From positions 1 to 24,464 of the forward strand of contig JBOGGE010000022.1 of NCBI GenBank assembly GCA_050743865.1: 24,464 nucleotides of DNA, written 5' to 3'. Below are positions 14,705 through 22,418 of this stretch, in pieces. Made by a program: the position numbers and the translations under genes. Position 1 is the stretch's first letter. Each line of letters begins with the position of its first letter. This DNA comes from DAHUZJ01 sp050743865 (GTDB lineage Bacteria; Actinomycetota; Acidimicrobiia; Acidimicrobiales; RAAP-2). The notes beneath the pieces are model-generated. The model saw only the letters and a program-made list of their open reading frames with translations. It had not been told where the DNA came from and did not search any database.

Positions 14705-15895
14705 TCAGGTTCCCGTCAGGTCGACGTAGTTCTCCGCCAGCGACCGGAGGGCCGCCTCGGAGTGGACCAGGTGGTCGAGACGGGCCGTCTGGAGCCGGCT
14801 GTTGAAGTCCTCTCCCGGCAGCGGGTGGAGCATCGTCGTCATGTAGGCCGAGAACTCCTGGGCCCGCCACGCCCGCCGGAGGCAGCGGGCCGAGTACTCG
14901 TCCAGGAGCCGGTCGTCGGACTTGGTCAGGGCTCGCACCAGTCCCTCGGCCAGCAGTCGCACGTCGGCGACGGCCAGGTTCATCCCTTTGGCTCCGGTCG
15001 GCGGCACCACGTGGGCGGCGTCGCCGGCCAGGAAGAGCGAGCCGTAACGCATGGGCTCGACGACGAAGCCACGCATGTCCGTGACCGACCGTTCCAGGAT
15101 CGGGCCCTCCGACAGGGTCCAACCGTCGTCGGTCGCCAGCCGGGCAGCCAACTCCTCCCAGATCCGCCCGTCCGGCCACTCGTCGAGCGGCTCGCCCGGC
15201 CGGACCTGCAGGTAGAGGCGGCTGAGCTCCGGCGAGCGCATGGAGTGGAGGGCGAACCCCCGGTCGCTCCGGCAGTAGATGAGCTCCTCGGTCGACGGGG
15301 GCACGGCCGCCAGGATCCCGAGCCACGCGAACGGGTACTCCCGAACGAGCACCCGTTCGCTCCTGGCGACGGCGGCACGGCACACGCCGTGCGATCCGTC
15401 GCAGCCGGCCACCACGTCGCAGTCGAGGATGCCCGGCTCGCCACCCTCCGCCTCGAAACGGATGCGGGGTCCTCCCGGGTCGGCGGCGTCGAGGTTCTCG
15501 ATCCCGACGCTTTCGGTGCCGAAGAGGACGGGCCGGCCAGCGGCCAGGCGGGCGGCGATGAGGTCCTTCACCACTTCCTGCTGCCCGTAGACGATGATCG
15601 AGCGGTCACCGGCCAGCTCGGTCAGGGGCACCCGGTGCCGCTGCCGGTCGAAGCGCAGTTCGATCCCGTGATGGACGAGGCCCTCTCGCCGCATCCGCTC
15701 GCCGACGCCGCACGACGACAGAAGCTGGGCGGTGCTGTGCTCGAGGACGCCGGCCCGCACCCGCTGCTCGACGTAGTCGCGGTCCCGGCGCTCGAGGACC
15801 ACCGAGTCGACGCCGTCGTGGGCCAGCAGGTGGGCCAGCAGGAGCCCGGCGGGCCCGGCGCCGACGATGCCCACTTGCGTCCGCAGGCGCTGCAT
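14705..15895 (-). CDS. pobA: 4-hydroxybenzoate 3-monooxygenase
   Basis: FAD- and NAD(P)H-dependent flavoprotein hydroxylase that converts 4-hydroxybenzoate to protocatechuate. The 396-residue length matches the family (394 in Pseudomonas). FAD motifs are GAGPAG (12-17), CDGSHG (165-170) and LAGDAAHVVPPTGAKGMNLA (289-308). Residues matching the Pseudomonas active site are present: Tyr207, Ser218, Arg220, Tyr228, Pro299 and Tyr390 (Tyr201, Ser212, Arg214, Tyr222, Pro293, Tyr385 there). ATG 15895 is chosen by family length; a GGGGAGG lies 13-19 bases upstream. It follows the aldehyde dehydrogenase gene by about 110 bases on the same strand and is likely read from the same divergent promoter, so aldehyde oxidation and ring hydroxylation are coupled. 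Confidence 0.95.
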   Translation of the reverse strand: MQRLRTQVGIVGAGPAGLLLAHLLAHDGVDSVVLERRDRDYVEQRVRAGVLEHSTAQLLSSCGVGERMRREGLVHHGIELRFDRQRHRVPLTELAGDRSIIVYGQQEVVKDLIAARLAAGRPVLFGTESVGIENLDAADPGGPRIRFEAEGGEPGILDCDVVAGCDGSHGVCRAAVARSERVLVREYPFAWLGILAAVPPSTEELIYCRSDRGFALHSMRSPELSRLYLQVRPGEPLDEWPDGRIWEELAARLATDDGWTLSEGPILERSVTDMRGFVVEPMRYGSLFLAGDAAHVVPPTGAKGMNLAVADVRLLAEGLVRALTKSDDRLLDEYSARCLRRAWRAQEFSAYMTTMLHPLPGEDFNSRLQTARLDHLVHSEAALRSLAENYVDLTGT

Positions 15896-16004
15896 GCGGC
15901 TCGTCGCCTCCCCTCTCCGGTTCTCGCCGGCTCTCGTCGCCTCTGTCTGGCAGGGCTCCCTGACCCGACGCGCCGGCCCAGCGCTCCCTCCGGGTCCTCC
16001 CCTC

Positions 16005-17468
16005 CTAGAAGGGGTACCGGGCCGGCTGCCGGCGCATGGTGACCCACTGGGTCTCGGTGAACGCTTCGATGTTGGCGGCGGCGCCGCCGAAGCGGGCCCC
16101 CGTGCCCGAGTCGCCCACGCCACCGAACGGGATCTGCGCCTCGTCGTTGACCGTCTGGTCGTTGATGTGGACGGCGCCGCTCGGGATGCGCTCGGCGAGC
16201 TCGAGAGCCCGAAGCGGGTCGCCGGTGACGATCCCGAGCGACAGTCCGTAGTCGGAGGCGGCGGCCAGGCGCGCCGCCTCTTCCAGGTCGTCGAAGGCCA
16301 GCACCGGCGCCACCGGGCCGAAGACCTCCTCGGCGTAGACCGGCATGTCGGCGGTGACCGAGGTCAGCACCGTCGGGCGATAGAAGAGCTCGTCGTAGTG
16401 GCCGCCGGCGGCGACGGTGGCGCCGGCCGCCGCGCTGGCGGTCACGAGCCCGTGGATCCGGTCGCGCTGCCCGGCGTCGATGATCGGGCCGAGCGCCACC
16501 TCCTCCGTCGCCGGGTCGCCCACGGGGAGGGCGTCGGCCTTGGCCGACAGCGCCGAGACGTAGCTGTCGACCAGCGAGCGGTGGACGAGGTGACGACCCG
16601 TCGTCATGCACACCTGTCCCTGGTGGAAGAACGAGCCCCATGCCGCCAGGCCCACGGCGGCGGTCACGTCGGCGTCGTCCAGCACGACCAGGGCCGAGTT
16701 GCCTCCCAGCTCGAGGTGGGCACGCTTCAGATGGCGGGCAGCCAACTCCCCGACTACCCGGCCGGCCCGGGTCGAACCGGTGAACGACACGACCTGGACC
16801 GAGTCGTCGGCCACCAGGGCGGCACCGACCTCGGCCCCGCCCGGGAGCATCTGGAGCACCCCGCCCGGCAGACCGGCCTGCTCGAACAGGGCCGCCAGCA
16901 CGGCGCCGCCGGACACGGCGGTCCGGGGATCCGGCTTTAGCACCACGGCATTGCCGAGGGCGAGCGCCGGGGCCACCGAGCGGATGGAGAGGATGAGCGG
17001 GACGTTGAATGGGGCGATGACGGCCACCACCCCGGCCGGGCGGCGGCGGGCGAAGCTCAGCCGGGGCTCGCCGCTGGCGAGCAGCTCTCCGTAGGGATGC
17101 GACGGCAGCGCCGCCGCCTCGTAGCACTCGTTGGCGGCCACGCCGATCTCGAAGGCGGCCTTGGGGCGGACGGACCCCGCCTCGCGCACCAGCCAGTTCT
17201 CGACCTCGGCGGCGTGCTGGCCCAGCAGGCCGCCGGCGGTGCGCAACACCCGCGCCCGCTCGTGGAACGGCGCTTCCCGCCAGGCGCGCTGGGCCTCGGC
17301 CGCACCGGCCGCGGCACCCTTCACCTGATCGGCCCCGGCCAGGCCGATCTGGCCCAGGACCTTCCCGGTGGCCGGTTCGACCACGTCGCGGGTCCCGCCC
17401 GTCGGTGCCGTCCATTCGCCCCCGGACCAGATCCGCCCGTCCCAACGCCGGTCGTCGAGGATGCCCAT
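16005..17468 (-). CDS. vdh: benzaldehyde/vanillin-type aldehyde dehydrogenase
   Basis: NAD(P)-dependent aldehyde dehydrogenase of 487 residues, expected to oxidise 4-hydroxybenzaldehyde or vanillin released by the hydratase/lyase. Catalytic features are Asn155 (APFN), Glu253 (LELGGN) and the nucleophile Cys287 (FHQGQVCMTTGR); the cofactor region shows VSFTGSTRAGRVVGE. The IRSVAPALALGNAVVLKPDP and HINDQTVNDEAQIPFGGVGDSGTG stretches are typical of the benzaldehyde/vanillin dehydrogenase branch. ATG 17468 has the strong site AGGAGGTGGCGCG. The pobA gene follows on the same strand. The substrate is inferred from family and context; salicylaldehyde-type substrates cannot be excluded. Confidence 0.88.
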   Translation of the reverse strand: MGILDDRRWDGRIWSGGEWTAPTGGTRDVVEPATGKVLGQIGLAGADQVKGAAAGAAEAQRAWREAPFHERARVLRTAGGLLGQHAAEVENWLVREAGSVRPKAAFEIGVAANECYEAAALPSHPYGELLASGEPRLSFARRRPAGVVAVIAPFNVPLILSIRSVAPALALGNAVVLKPDPRTAVSGGAVLAALFEQAGLPGGVLQMLPGGAEVGAALVADDSVQVVSFTGSTRAGRVVGELAARHLKRAHLELGGNSALVVLDDADVTAAVGLAAWGSFFHQGQVCMTTGRHLVHRSLVDSYVSALSAKADALPVGDPATEEVALGPIIDAGQRDRIHGLVTASAAAGATVAAGGHYDELFYRPTVLTSVTADMPVYAEEVFGPVAPVLAFDDLEEAARLAAASDYGLSLGIVTGDPLRALELAERIPSGAVHINDQTVNDEAQIPFGGVGDSGTGARFGGAAANIEAFTETQWVTMRRQPARYPF

Positions 17469-17506
17469 CGCGCCACCTCCTGGTCGTGCCGCCGGCCACC
17501 GGCCAA

Positions 17507-17532
17507 CGGCCACCTGCACCGGCCACCTGCAC
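17507..17532. repeat. two tandem copies of a 13-mer in the vdh leader
   Basis: CGGCCACCTGCAC occurs twice head to tail (17507-17519, 17520-17532), 39-64 bases upstream of the vdh start, in a stretch rich in CGGCCAC. It is probably a local slippage duplication; no function can be assigned. Confidence 0.6.
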
Positions 17533-17611
17533 CTGCCGCCGGCCAGCGCCAGCGGCGACCGTGCCATCGGGGTTCGGCCGATCGTGACCGCTCCCCGGGA
17601 GTGACCGGCTC

Positions 17612-17626
17612 GTTCGATATCCGCAC
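17612..17626. promoter_or_regulatory. PcaR/PobR-like operator box A
   Basis: GTTCGATATCCGCAC matches 13 of 15 bases of the operator sequence remembered for Pseudomonas PcaR (GTTCGATAATCGCAC), and has the 5-N5-5 layout GTTCG-ATATC-CGCAC. It lies about 30 bases downstream of the proposed vdh-pobA -10 element, so a bound IclR-type protein would sit in the early transcribed region. Confidence 0.55.
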
Positions 17627-17654
17627 CGTGATCCGGACAGCGGAACCGTGCCGA

Positions 17655-17683
17655 ACTTTGACGCGCCGACCCGGCGGTGTCAA
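17655..17683 (-). promoter_or_regulatory. predicted vdh-pobA promoter
   Basis: On the minus strand, a perfect -35 TTGACA (17683-17678) is followed after 17 bases by CAAAGT (17660-17655), a weak -10. This would start transcription near 17648 and leave a leader of about 180 bases before vdh. The -35 is convincing, the -10 less so. Confidence 0.45.
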
Positions 17684-17757
17684 CCTCCCGCCGACCCGGC
17701 GCCGACCCGCTCCCAGCCGCTCCGGCCGGCCGACCGGCCGTCCGGCCGTCCGGAGCG

Positions 17758-17786
17758 TTGACAGCCCCGCCGACCGACCCTAGTCT
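17758..17786 (+). promoter_or_regulatory. predicted pcaI operon promoter
   Basis: A perfect -35 TTGACA (17758-17763), an ideal 17-base spacer and a -10 TAGTCT (17781-17786) fit a housekeeping-sigma promoter. Transcription would begin near 17793, about 124 bases before the pcaI ATG, inside operator box B. This is the best promoter in the window. Confidence 0.7.
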
Positions 17787-17820
17787 GTTCACAAGCTGAA
17801 CTTAAGTGCGTTTTTCGCAC
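17787..17820. promoter_or_regulatory. paired operator boxes B and C at the pcaI start site
   Basis: Box B is GTTCA-CAAGC-TGAAC (17787-17801) and box C is GTGCG-TTTTT-CGCAC (17806-17820). Both are perfect palindromes with 5-base arms and 5-base centres, 19 bp centre to centre, so about two helical turns and on the same DNA face. Box C matches 12 of 15 bases of the reverse complement of the remembered PcaR site. Box B directly abuts the -10 and covers the predicted start site, where PcaR-type proteins act. Confidence 0.6.
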
Positions 17821-17916
17821 ACACGCCGGGAGCCAGCCGATGCACACCGCCAGACCAATCCCGACGCCCGTCGGCGGCCCCGCCGGCGCTGCCGCGGCGA
17901 CGGCGGGAGAACGGTG

Positions 17917-18738
17917 ATGGCCGAACTGCTCGACCTGGCCGATGCCATCGGCACGCTCGTGCACGACGGCGACTGCGTGGCCATGGAGGGCTTCACCCAC
18001 CTGATCCCGTTCGCCGCCGCCCACGAGATGATCCGCCAGCGCAGGCGGGACCTCACCCTGGTGAGGCTGACGCCGGACCTCATCTACGACCAGCTGATCG
18101 GCATGGGGTGCGCCAGCCGGCTGGTCTTCTCGTGGGCCGGCAACCCCGGGGTCGGGTCCCTGCACCGGTTCCGCGACGCCGTGGAGCACCGGTGGCCCTG
18201 CCCGCTCGAGACGGTGGAGCACAGCCACGCCGGCCTCACCAACCGCTACGTCGCCGGCGCCGCCGGACTGCCCTTCGCCGTCCTGAGGGGCTACGCCGGC
18301 ACCGGCCTCGAGGAGCGGAGCCGGGCGGAGGTGGCCCCGATCGAGTGCCCCTTCACCGGCGAGCACCTGACCGCCGTCCCCGCCCTCAATCCCGACGTCG
18401 CCGTGGTCCATGCCCAGCGGGCGGACCGGCGGGGCAATGTCCAGATGTGGGGGATCACCGGGGTTCAGAAGGAAGCCGTCCTGGCCGCCAGCCGCAGCCT
18501 GGTCACGGTCGAGGAGGTCGTCGACGTGCTCGACCCCCGGCCCGGAGCGGTGGTCCTGCCGTCGTGGATCGTCACCGCCGTGGCCCAGGTCCCGGGGGGC
18601 TGTCACCCCTCCTACGCCGCCGGCTACTCGGAACGGGACAACCGCTTCTACGAGGAATGGGACCCGATCAGCCGAGACCGCCAGCGCTTCGCCGAGTGGA
18701 TGGAGGAGCGGGTGCTGGCCCCGGTGGTGGCGACGTGA
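17917..18738 (+). CDS. pcaI: 3-oxoadipate CoA-transferase subunit A
   Basis: Alpha subunit (273 residues) of the transferase that moves CoA from succinyl-CoA to beta-ketoadipate, the step before thiolysis. It is of the longer GctA-like actinobacterial type: LVHDGDCVAMEGFTHLIPFAAAHEMIRQ, LTPDLIYDQLIGMGCASRLVFSWAGNPGVGSL and VVHAQRADRRGNVQMWG. ATG 17917 follows GGGAGAACGGTG; the in-frame GTG at 17806 lies within operator box C and is rejected. It is the first gene of the pca operon behind a strong promoter. The pcaJ start overlaps its stop (GTGA). Confidence 0.92.
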   Translation: MAELLDLADAIGTLVHDGDCVAMEGFTHLIPFAAAHEMIRQRRRDLTLVRLTPDLIYDQLIGMGCASRLVFSWAGNPGVGSLHRFRDAVEHRWPCPLETVEHSHAGLTNRYVAGAAGLPFAVLRGYAGTGLEERSRAEVAPIECPFTGEHLTAVPALNPDVAVVHAQRADRRGNVQMWGITGVQKEAVLAASRSLVTVEEVVDVLDPRPGAVVLPSWIVTAVAQVPGGCHPSYAAGYSERDNRFYEEWDPISRDRQRFAEWMEERVLAPVVAT

Positions 18739-19613
18739 GCGCTGTCGAGCGGGTGGACGCCGGTGCGGGCAGGCCCGGGCCCCGGGGCGGGGGCCCGGCG
18801 GTTGACGGCTCCGGCGGCGGGGGGCCGTCAGTGGACGGCTCCGGCGACGGGGGGCCGGTCCCCTGCACCACCGACGAGATGATGACGGTCGTCGCCGCCC
18901 GTGAGCTACGCGACGGGCAGGTCTGCTTCGTCGGCATCGGGCTGCCGAGCACCGCCGCCAACCTGGCCCGGGCCACCCACGCCCCGACAATCGTGCTGAT
19001 CTACGAATCGGGGACCATCGGCGCCAAGCCCCACGGCCTCCCCCTGTCGATCGGCGACGGCGACCTGGCCGACACCGCCGACTCGGTGGTCTCGGTCCCC
19101 GAGATCTTCAACTACTGGCTCCAGGGCGGTCGCATCGACGTCGGCATGCTCGGCGCGGCGCAGGTCGACCGGTTCGCCAACCTCAACACGACCGTCATCG
19201 GCGACTACGAGGATCCCGGCGTCCGCCTGCCGGGGGCCGGCGGGGCGCCCGAGATCGGAGGCTCGTGCGGCGAGGTCATGGTCATCGTCCGCCAGAGCCG
19301 GCGGACGTTCGTCGAGAAGGTCGACTTCGTCAGCACCGTCGGCCACGGCACCGGACCCGGTGACCGGGCCCGGCTCGGCCTCACCGGACGGGGCCCGACC
19401 ACGGTGGTGACCGACCTCGGGGTCCTTCGCCCCGACCCGGCGACGTGCGAGCTCACCCTCAGCGAGATCCACCCCGGCGTCGAGGTGGCCGAGGTGGTGG
19501 CGGCCACCGGGTGGCCGCTGGCGGTGTCGCCCGACGTGCGCGCCTCGGCGCCGCCCACCGCCCGGGAGCTGGCCGTCCTCCGGCGCCTCCAGGCGGCCAA
19601 GCCGGGGAAGTGA
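18735..19613 (+). CDS. pcaJ: 3-oxoadipate CoA-transferase subunit B
   Basis: Beta subunit (292 residues), carrying the glutamate that forms the CoA-thioester intermediate, most likely the Glu in IYESGTIGAKP. Other family blocks are CFVGIGLPSTAANLAR, NYWLQGGRIDVGMLGAAQVDRFANLN and LSEIHPGVEVAEVVAATGW. The GTG start overlaps the pcaI stop. The first 43 residues are a glycine- and proline-rich extension not expected in the family. It contains two copies of VDGSG(G/D)GGP encoded by a 30-bp-period duplication (18805-18828 and 18835-18858). A start nearer MMTVVAARELRDG would restore normal length, but no better ribosome site is seen. Confidence 0.92.
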   Translation: MSAVERVDAGAGRPGPRGGGPAVDGSGGGGPSVDGSGDGGPVPCTTDEMMTVVAARELRDGQVCFVGIGLPSTAANLARATHAPTIVLIYESGTIGAKPHGLPLSIGDGDLADTADSVVSVPEIFNYWLQGGRIDVGMLGAAQVDRFANLNTTVIGDYEDPGVRLPGAGGAPEIGGSCGEVMVIVRQSRRTFVEKVDFVSTVGHGTGPGDRARLGLTGRGPTTVVTDLGVLRPDPATCELTLSEIHPGVEVAEVVAATGWPLAVSPDVRASAPPTARELAVLRRLQAAKPGK

Positions 19614-19667
19614 CCGGCGGCGCCAGTCGATGAGACGATGAGAGGGCAACCGGGATAGGAGGGCTCG

Positions 19668-20438
19668 ATGGAGGCAGGCTCGGCAGTCGGGGCGGTCCCC
19701 CGGGACGTCGTCGGCAGCTTTCCGGCGCTCGAGGAGCAGGACATGCGGGAGCTGGACCCGCCCTACGACGCCCCCTGGTACCGGTCGACCACCCTGCGGG
19801 CACCGTCCCGTCCCCTGCTGGTGCTGCCGCCGTCGGAGGCGGACGCCACCGGGCCGGTCTTCGGCGAGGGGCTCGTGGGGCCGCTCGACCACGACCTGAC
19901 GTGCCACCACGCCGACGAGCCGATGGGCCAGCGGATCACGGTGGAGGGGCGGCTGCTCGATACCGGGGGGCGGCCGATCACCGGTCAGCTCATCGAGGTG
20001 TGGCAGGCCAACGCCGCCGGTCGCTACCAGCACCAGGTCGACCAGCACCCGGCCCCCCTCGACCCCAACTTCACCGGCTACGGCCGGTGCCTGACCGACG
20101 GCGAGGGGCGGTACCGGTTCGTCACCATCCGGCCCGGGGCCTACCCGTGGGGCAACCATCCCAACGCCTGGCGGCCGGCCCATGTCCACTTCTCGGTCTT
20201 CGGCCGGGCCTTCACGCACCGGCTGGTGACCCAGATGTACTTCCCCGGCGATCCGCTGTTCGCCCTCGACCCCATCTTCAACTCGGTGACGTCGCCCGAA
20301 GGCCGGGCGGCGATGGTGGCCGCCTTCGAGATCGGCCTGACCGAGCCGGAGCGATCACTCGGCTACCGCTTCGACCTCGTCGTCGGCGGGCCGGCCGTGG
20401 ACGAGGCCGGTGGGCCGACGGGAGGCCGGGCCCGATGA
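19668..20438 (+). CDS. pcaH: protocatechuate 3,4-dioxygenase beta subunit
   Basis: Iron(III) subunit of the intradiol dioxygenase that opens protocatechuate to 3-carboxy-cis,cis-muconate. The four iron ligands are visible: Tyr120 (GRYQH), Tyr159 (PGAYPW), His172 and His174 (PAHVHF). Further hallmarks are LIEVWQANAAGRY, DPNFTGYGRCLTD and YFPGDPLF. The 256-residue length is normal. ATG 19668 has AGGAGGGCTCG in front. It is 54 bases after pcaJ, the only real gap within the operon, and its stop overlaps the pcaG start. Confidence 0.96.
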   Translation: MEAGSAVGAVPRDVVGSFPALEEQDMRELDPPYDAPWYRSTTLRAPSRPLLVLPPSEADATGPVFGEGLVGPLDHDLTCHHADEPMGQRITVEGRLLDTGGRPITGQLIEVWQANAAGRYQHQVDQHPAPLDPNFTGYGRCLTDGEGRYRFVTIRPGAYPWGNHPNAWRPAHVHFSVFGRAFTHRLVTQMYFPGDPLFALDPIFNSVTSPEGRAAMVAAFEIGLTEPERSLGYRFDLVVGGPAVDEAGGPTGGRAR

Positions 20439-21019
20439 CCGGGGTGGACGGGCGGCTCCCGTTGTCCCGCCACGGCGGTGCCGATCTCGTCCCCACGCCC
20501 TCGCAGACCATCGGTCCCTTCCTGTCGATGGGGCTGCAACCCCTCGAGCGTCCCGAGATCGTGCCCCCCGGCACCCCGGGATCCGTCTCGGTCCACGGGC
20601 AGATCCTCGACGGCGCACAGGTACCCGTCCCCGACGCCGTGCTCGAGGTGTGGCAGCCCGACCCCGACGGCCGGTTCGGCACCGTGCCGGACGGCGGCTC
20701 GTGGTTCGGACGGTCCCTGGCCGACGCCGACGGCCGGTACCGGATCCGGACGGTGAAACCCGGATCGGTGACCCTCCAAAGCGGCACTCTCCAGGCGCCG
20801 CACCTCGAAATGCTGGTCTTCGCCCGGGGCCTGCTGCGGCCGGTGCGCACTCGGGTCTACTTCGGCGACGAGGCCGAGGCCAACACCCGGGACCCGGTCC
20901 TGGGCGCCATCGCCGACGCCGGCCGGCGGGGCTCCCTCGTCGCTGCCGGCGACGAGGACGGCTACCGCTTCGACGTGCACCTCCAGGGGCCGGACGAGAC
21001 GGTCTTCTTTGCCCTCTGA
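20435..21019 (+). CDS. pcaG: protocatechuate 3,4-dioxygenase alpha subunit
   Basis: Structural partner of PcaH, 194 residues, homologous to it but lacking the iron-ligand set, as expected for alpha. Visible blocks are TPSQTIGPFLSMGL, GQILDGAQVPVPDAVLEVWQPD, DADGRYRIRTVKPG, APHLEMLVFARGLLRPVRTRVYF and YRFDVHLQGPDETVFFAL. The ATG overlaps the pcaH stop (ATGA), so the two subunits are translationally coupled in a 1:1 arrangement. Its end overlaps the TTG start of pcaB by 11 bases. Confidence 0.95.
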   Translation: MTGVDGRLPLSRHGGADLVPTPSQTIGPFLSMGLQPLERPEIVPPGTPGSVSVHGQILDGAQVPVPDAVLEVWQPDPDGRFGTVPDGGSWFGRSLADADGRYRIRTVKPGSVTLQSGTLQAPHLEMLVFARGLLRPVRTRVYFGDEAEANTRDPVLGAIADAGRRGSLVAAGDEDGYRFDVHLQGPDETVFFAL

Positions 21020-22418
21020 TCCGCCCGCCCCGGCACCGGGGCCGGGGTCGCTCTTCGATCCGCTCTTCACCAGCGACGCAATGGACGCGGCGACGTCGCC
21101 CGAGGCGTGGACCGCCGCCCTGCTGGCCTTCGAGCGGGAGCTGGCCCGGGCCGAGGCCGACGCCGGCGTCGTGCCCCGCCCGGCGGCCGAGGCCGTGGCC
21201 GGAGTGGCGGGCCGGATCCACCCTCGCCCCGGCGACCTGGGAGTGGCGGCCCGTTCGGCCGGCAACCCGGTGGTGCCGTTGGTGAGGGCGCTCGCCGCCG
21301 CCGTCGACGACGCTCCCGGCGCTGCGGGCCACGGCGCATGGGCCCACTTCGGGGCGACGAGCCAGGACGCCATGGACACGGCGGCGATGCTGGTGGCCCG
21401 TGAGGGGTGCCGCCTCCTGTTGGCCGACGTCGGCGCGGCGGCCGACGCCTGCGCCGCCCTGGCCCGGCGTCACCGCCGGACGCTGATGACGGGGAGGACG
21501 CTGCTCCAACCGGCCCTCCCCATCACCTTCGGCCTCAAGGTCGCCGGCTGGCTGGTCGGGCTGGTCGAGGCGGCGGCCGTCGTCGAGCGGGTGGCAGCGG
21601 AGCGCCTGGCGGTACAGCTGGGCGGGGCGGCCGGCAGCCTCGCCTCGCTCGGGGACCGGGGACCGGCCGTATCGGCCCGCCTGGCCGAGCGGCTGGGGCT
21701 GGCCGAGGCGCCACTGCCATGGCACACCGACCGGGGCAGGGTGGTGGAGCTGGCCGGCGCCCTGGTGGGCCTGGCCAACGCCGCCGCCAAGGTGGCCTTC
21801 GACGTGGTCCTCCTGGCCCAGGCGGAAGTGGGCGAGGTGACCGAGGGCGGCGGCGGCGGGCACGGCGGATCCTCGACCATGCCCCACAAGGCCAACCCGG
21901 TCTCCTCGGTCCTGGTCCTGGCCGCTGCCCGGCGGGCCCACGGGGCGGCGGCGGTGCTCGTGTCGTCCGGGGTCCAGGACCACGAACGTGCCGGCACCGG
22001 CGGCTGGCACGCCGAGTGGCAGGCGCTGACGGATCTGCTCCGTGCCGCCGGGGGGTGCGCCAACGGCGTCGCCACCGTGGTCGACCGGCTCACGGTGAGC
22101 CCGAGCCGCATGGCGGCCAACCTGGACCGGACCGGCGGGGTCCTCATGGCCGAGCGGGTCGCCCTGGACCTGGCGCCCGAGCTCGGGCGGGCGCCGGCGG
22201 CCGAGGTGGTGGGGGCCGCCAGCCGTCGGGCCATCGAGACCGGCTGCTCGTTCCGCCAGGCGCTGGCGGCCGAGCCCGAGGTGGCCCGGCGCCGCGACCC
22301 GGGAGCCCTCGACCGGCTGTGCGAACCCGAGGGCTACCTGGGGGCGAACGACGAGCTCATCGACCGGGCGCTGGCCCGGCACGACGCATGGACCCGCAGC
22401 GAGGAGGGAGCACCATGA
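21009..22418 (+). CDS. pcaB: 3-carboxy-cis,cis-muconate cycloisomerase
   Basis: Fumarase/argininosuccinate-lyase superfamily enzyme that lactonises carboxymuconate to gamma-carboxymuconolactone. The superfamily signature GGSSTMPHKANP is at 286-297 and the GATSQDAMDT block, with a catalytic-site histidine/threonine region nearby, at 115-124. The 469-residue length is full size for the family. The best start is TTG 21009, overlapping pcaG; it gives an N terminus ending in SLFDPLFTSDAM as in relatives, and no ATG or GTG gives a better fit. The stop overlaps the pcaL start by four bases. Confidence 0.93.
   Translation: MPSDPPAPAPGPGSLFDPLFTSDAMDAATSPEAWTAALLAFERELARAEADAGVVPRPAAEAVAGVAGRIHPRPGDLGVAARSAGNPVVPLVRALAAAVDDAPGAAGHGAWAHFGATSQDAMDTAAMLVAREGCRLLLADVGAAADACAALARRHRRTLMTGRTLLQPALPITFGLKVAGWLVGLVEAAAVVERVAAERLAVQLGGAAGSLASLGDRGPAVSARLAERLGLAEAPLPWHTDRGRVVELAGALVGLANAAAKVAFDVVLLAQAEVGEVTEGGGGGHGGSSTMPHKANPVSSVLVLAAARRAHGAAAVLVSSGVQDHERAGTGGWHAEWQALTDLLRAAGGCANGVATVVDRLTVSPSRMAANLDRTGGVLMAERVALDLAPELGRAPAAEVVGAASRRAIETGCSFRQALAAEPEVARRRDPGALDRLCEPEGYLGANDELIDRALARHDAWTRSEEGAP

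Noticed and set aside
17806..17916. Upstream GTG start for pcaI
   Set aside because: The GTG lies inside operator box C and near the predicted transcription start, has no ribosome site, and would add 37 Arg-rich residues; ATG 17917 has GGGAGA and fits the family.
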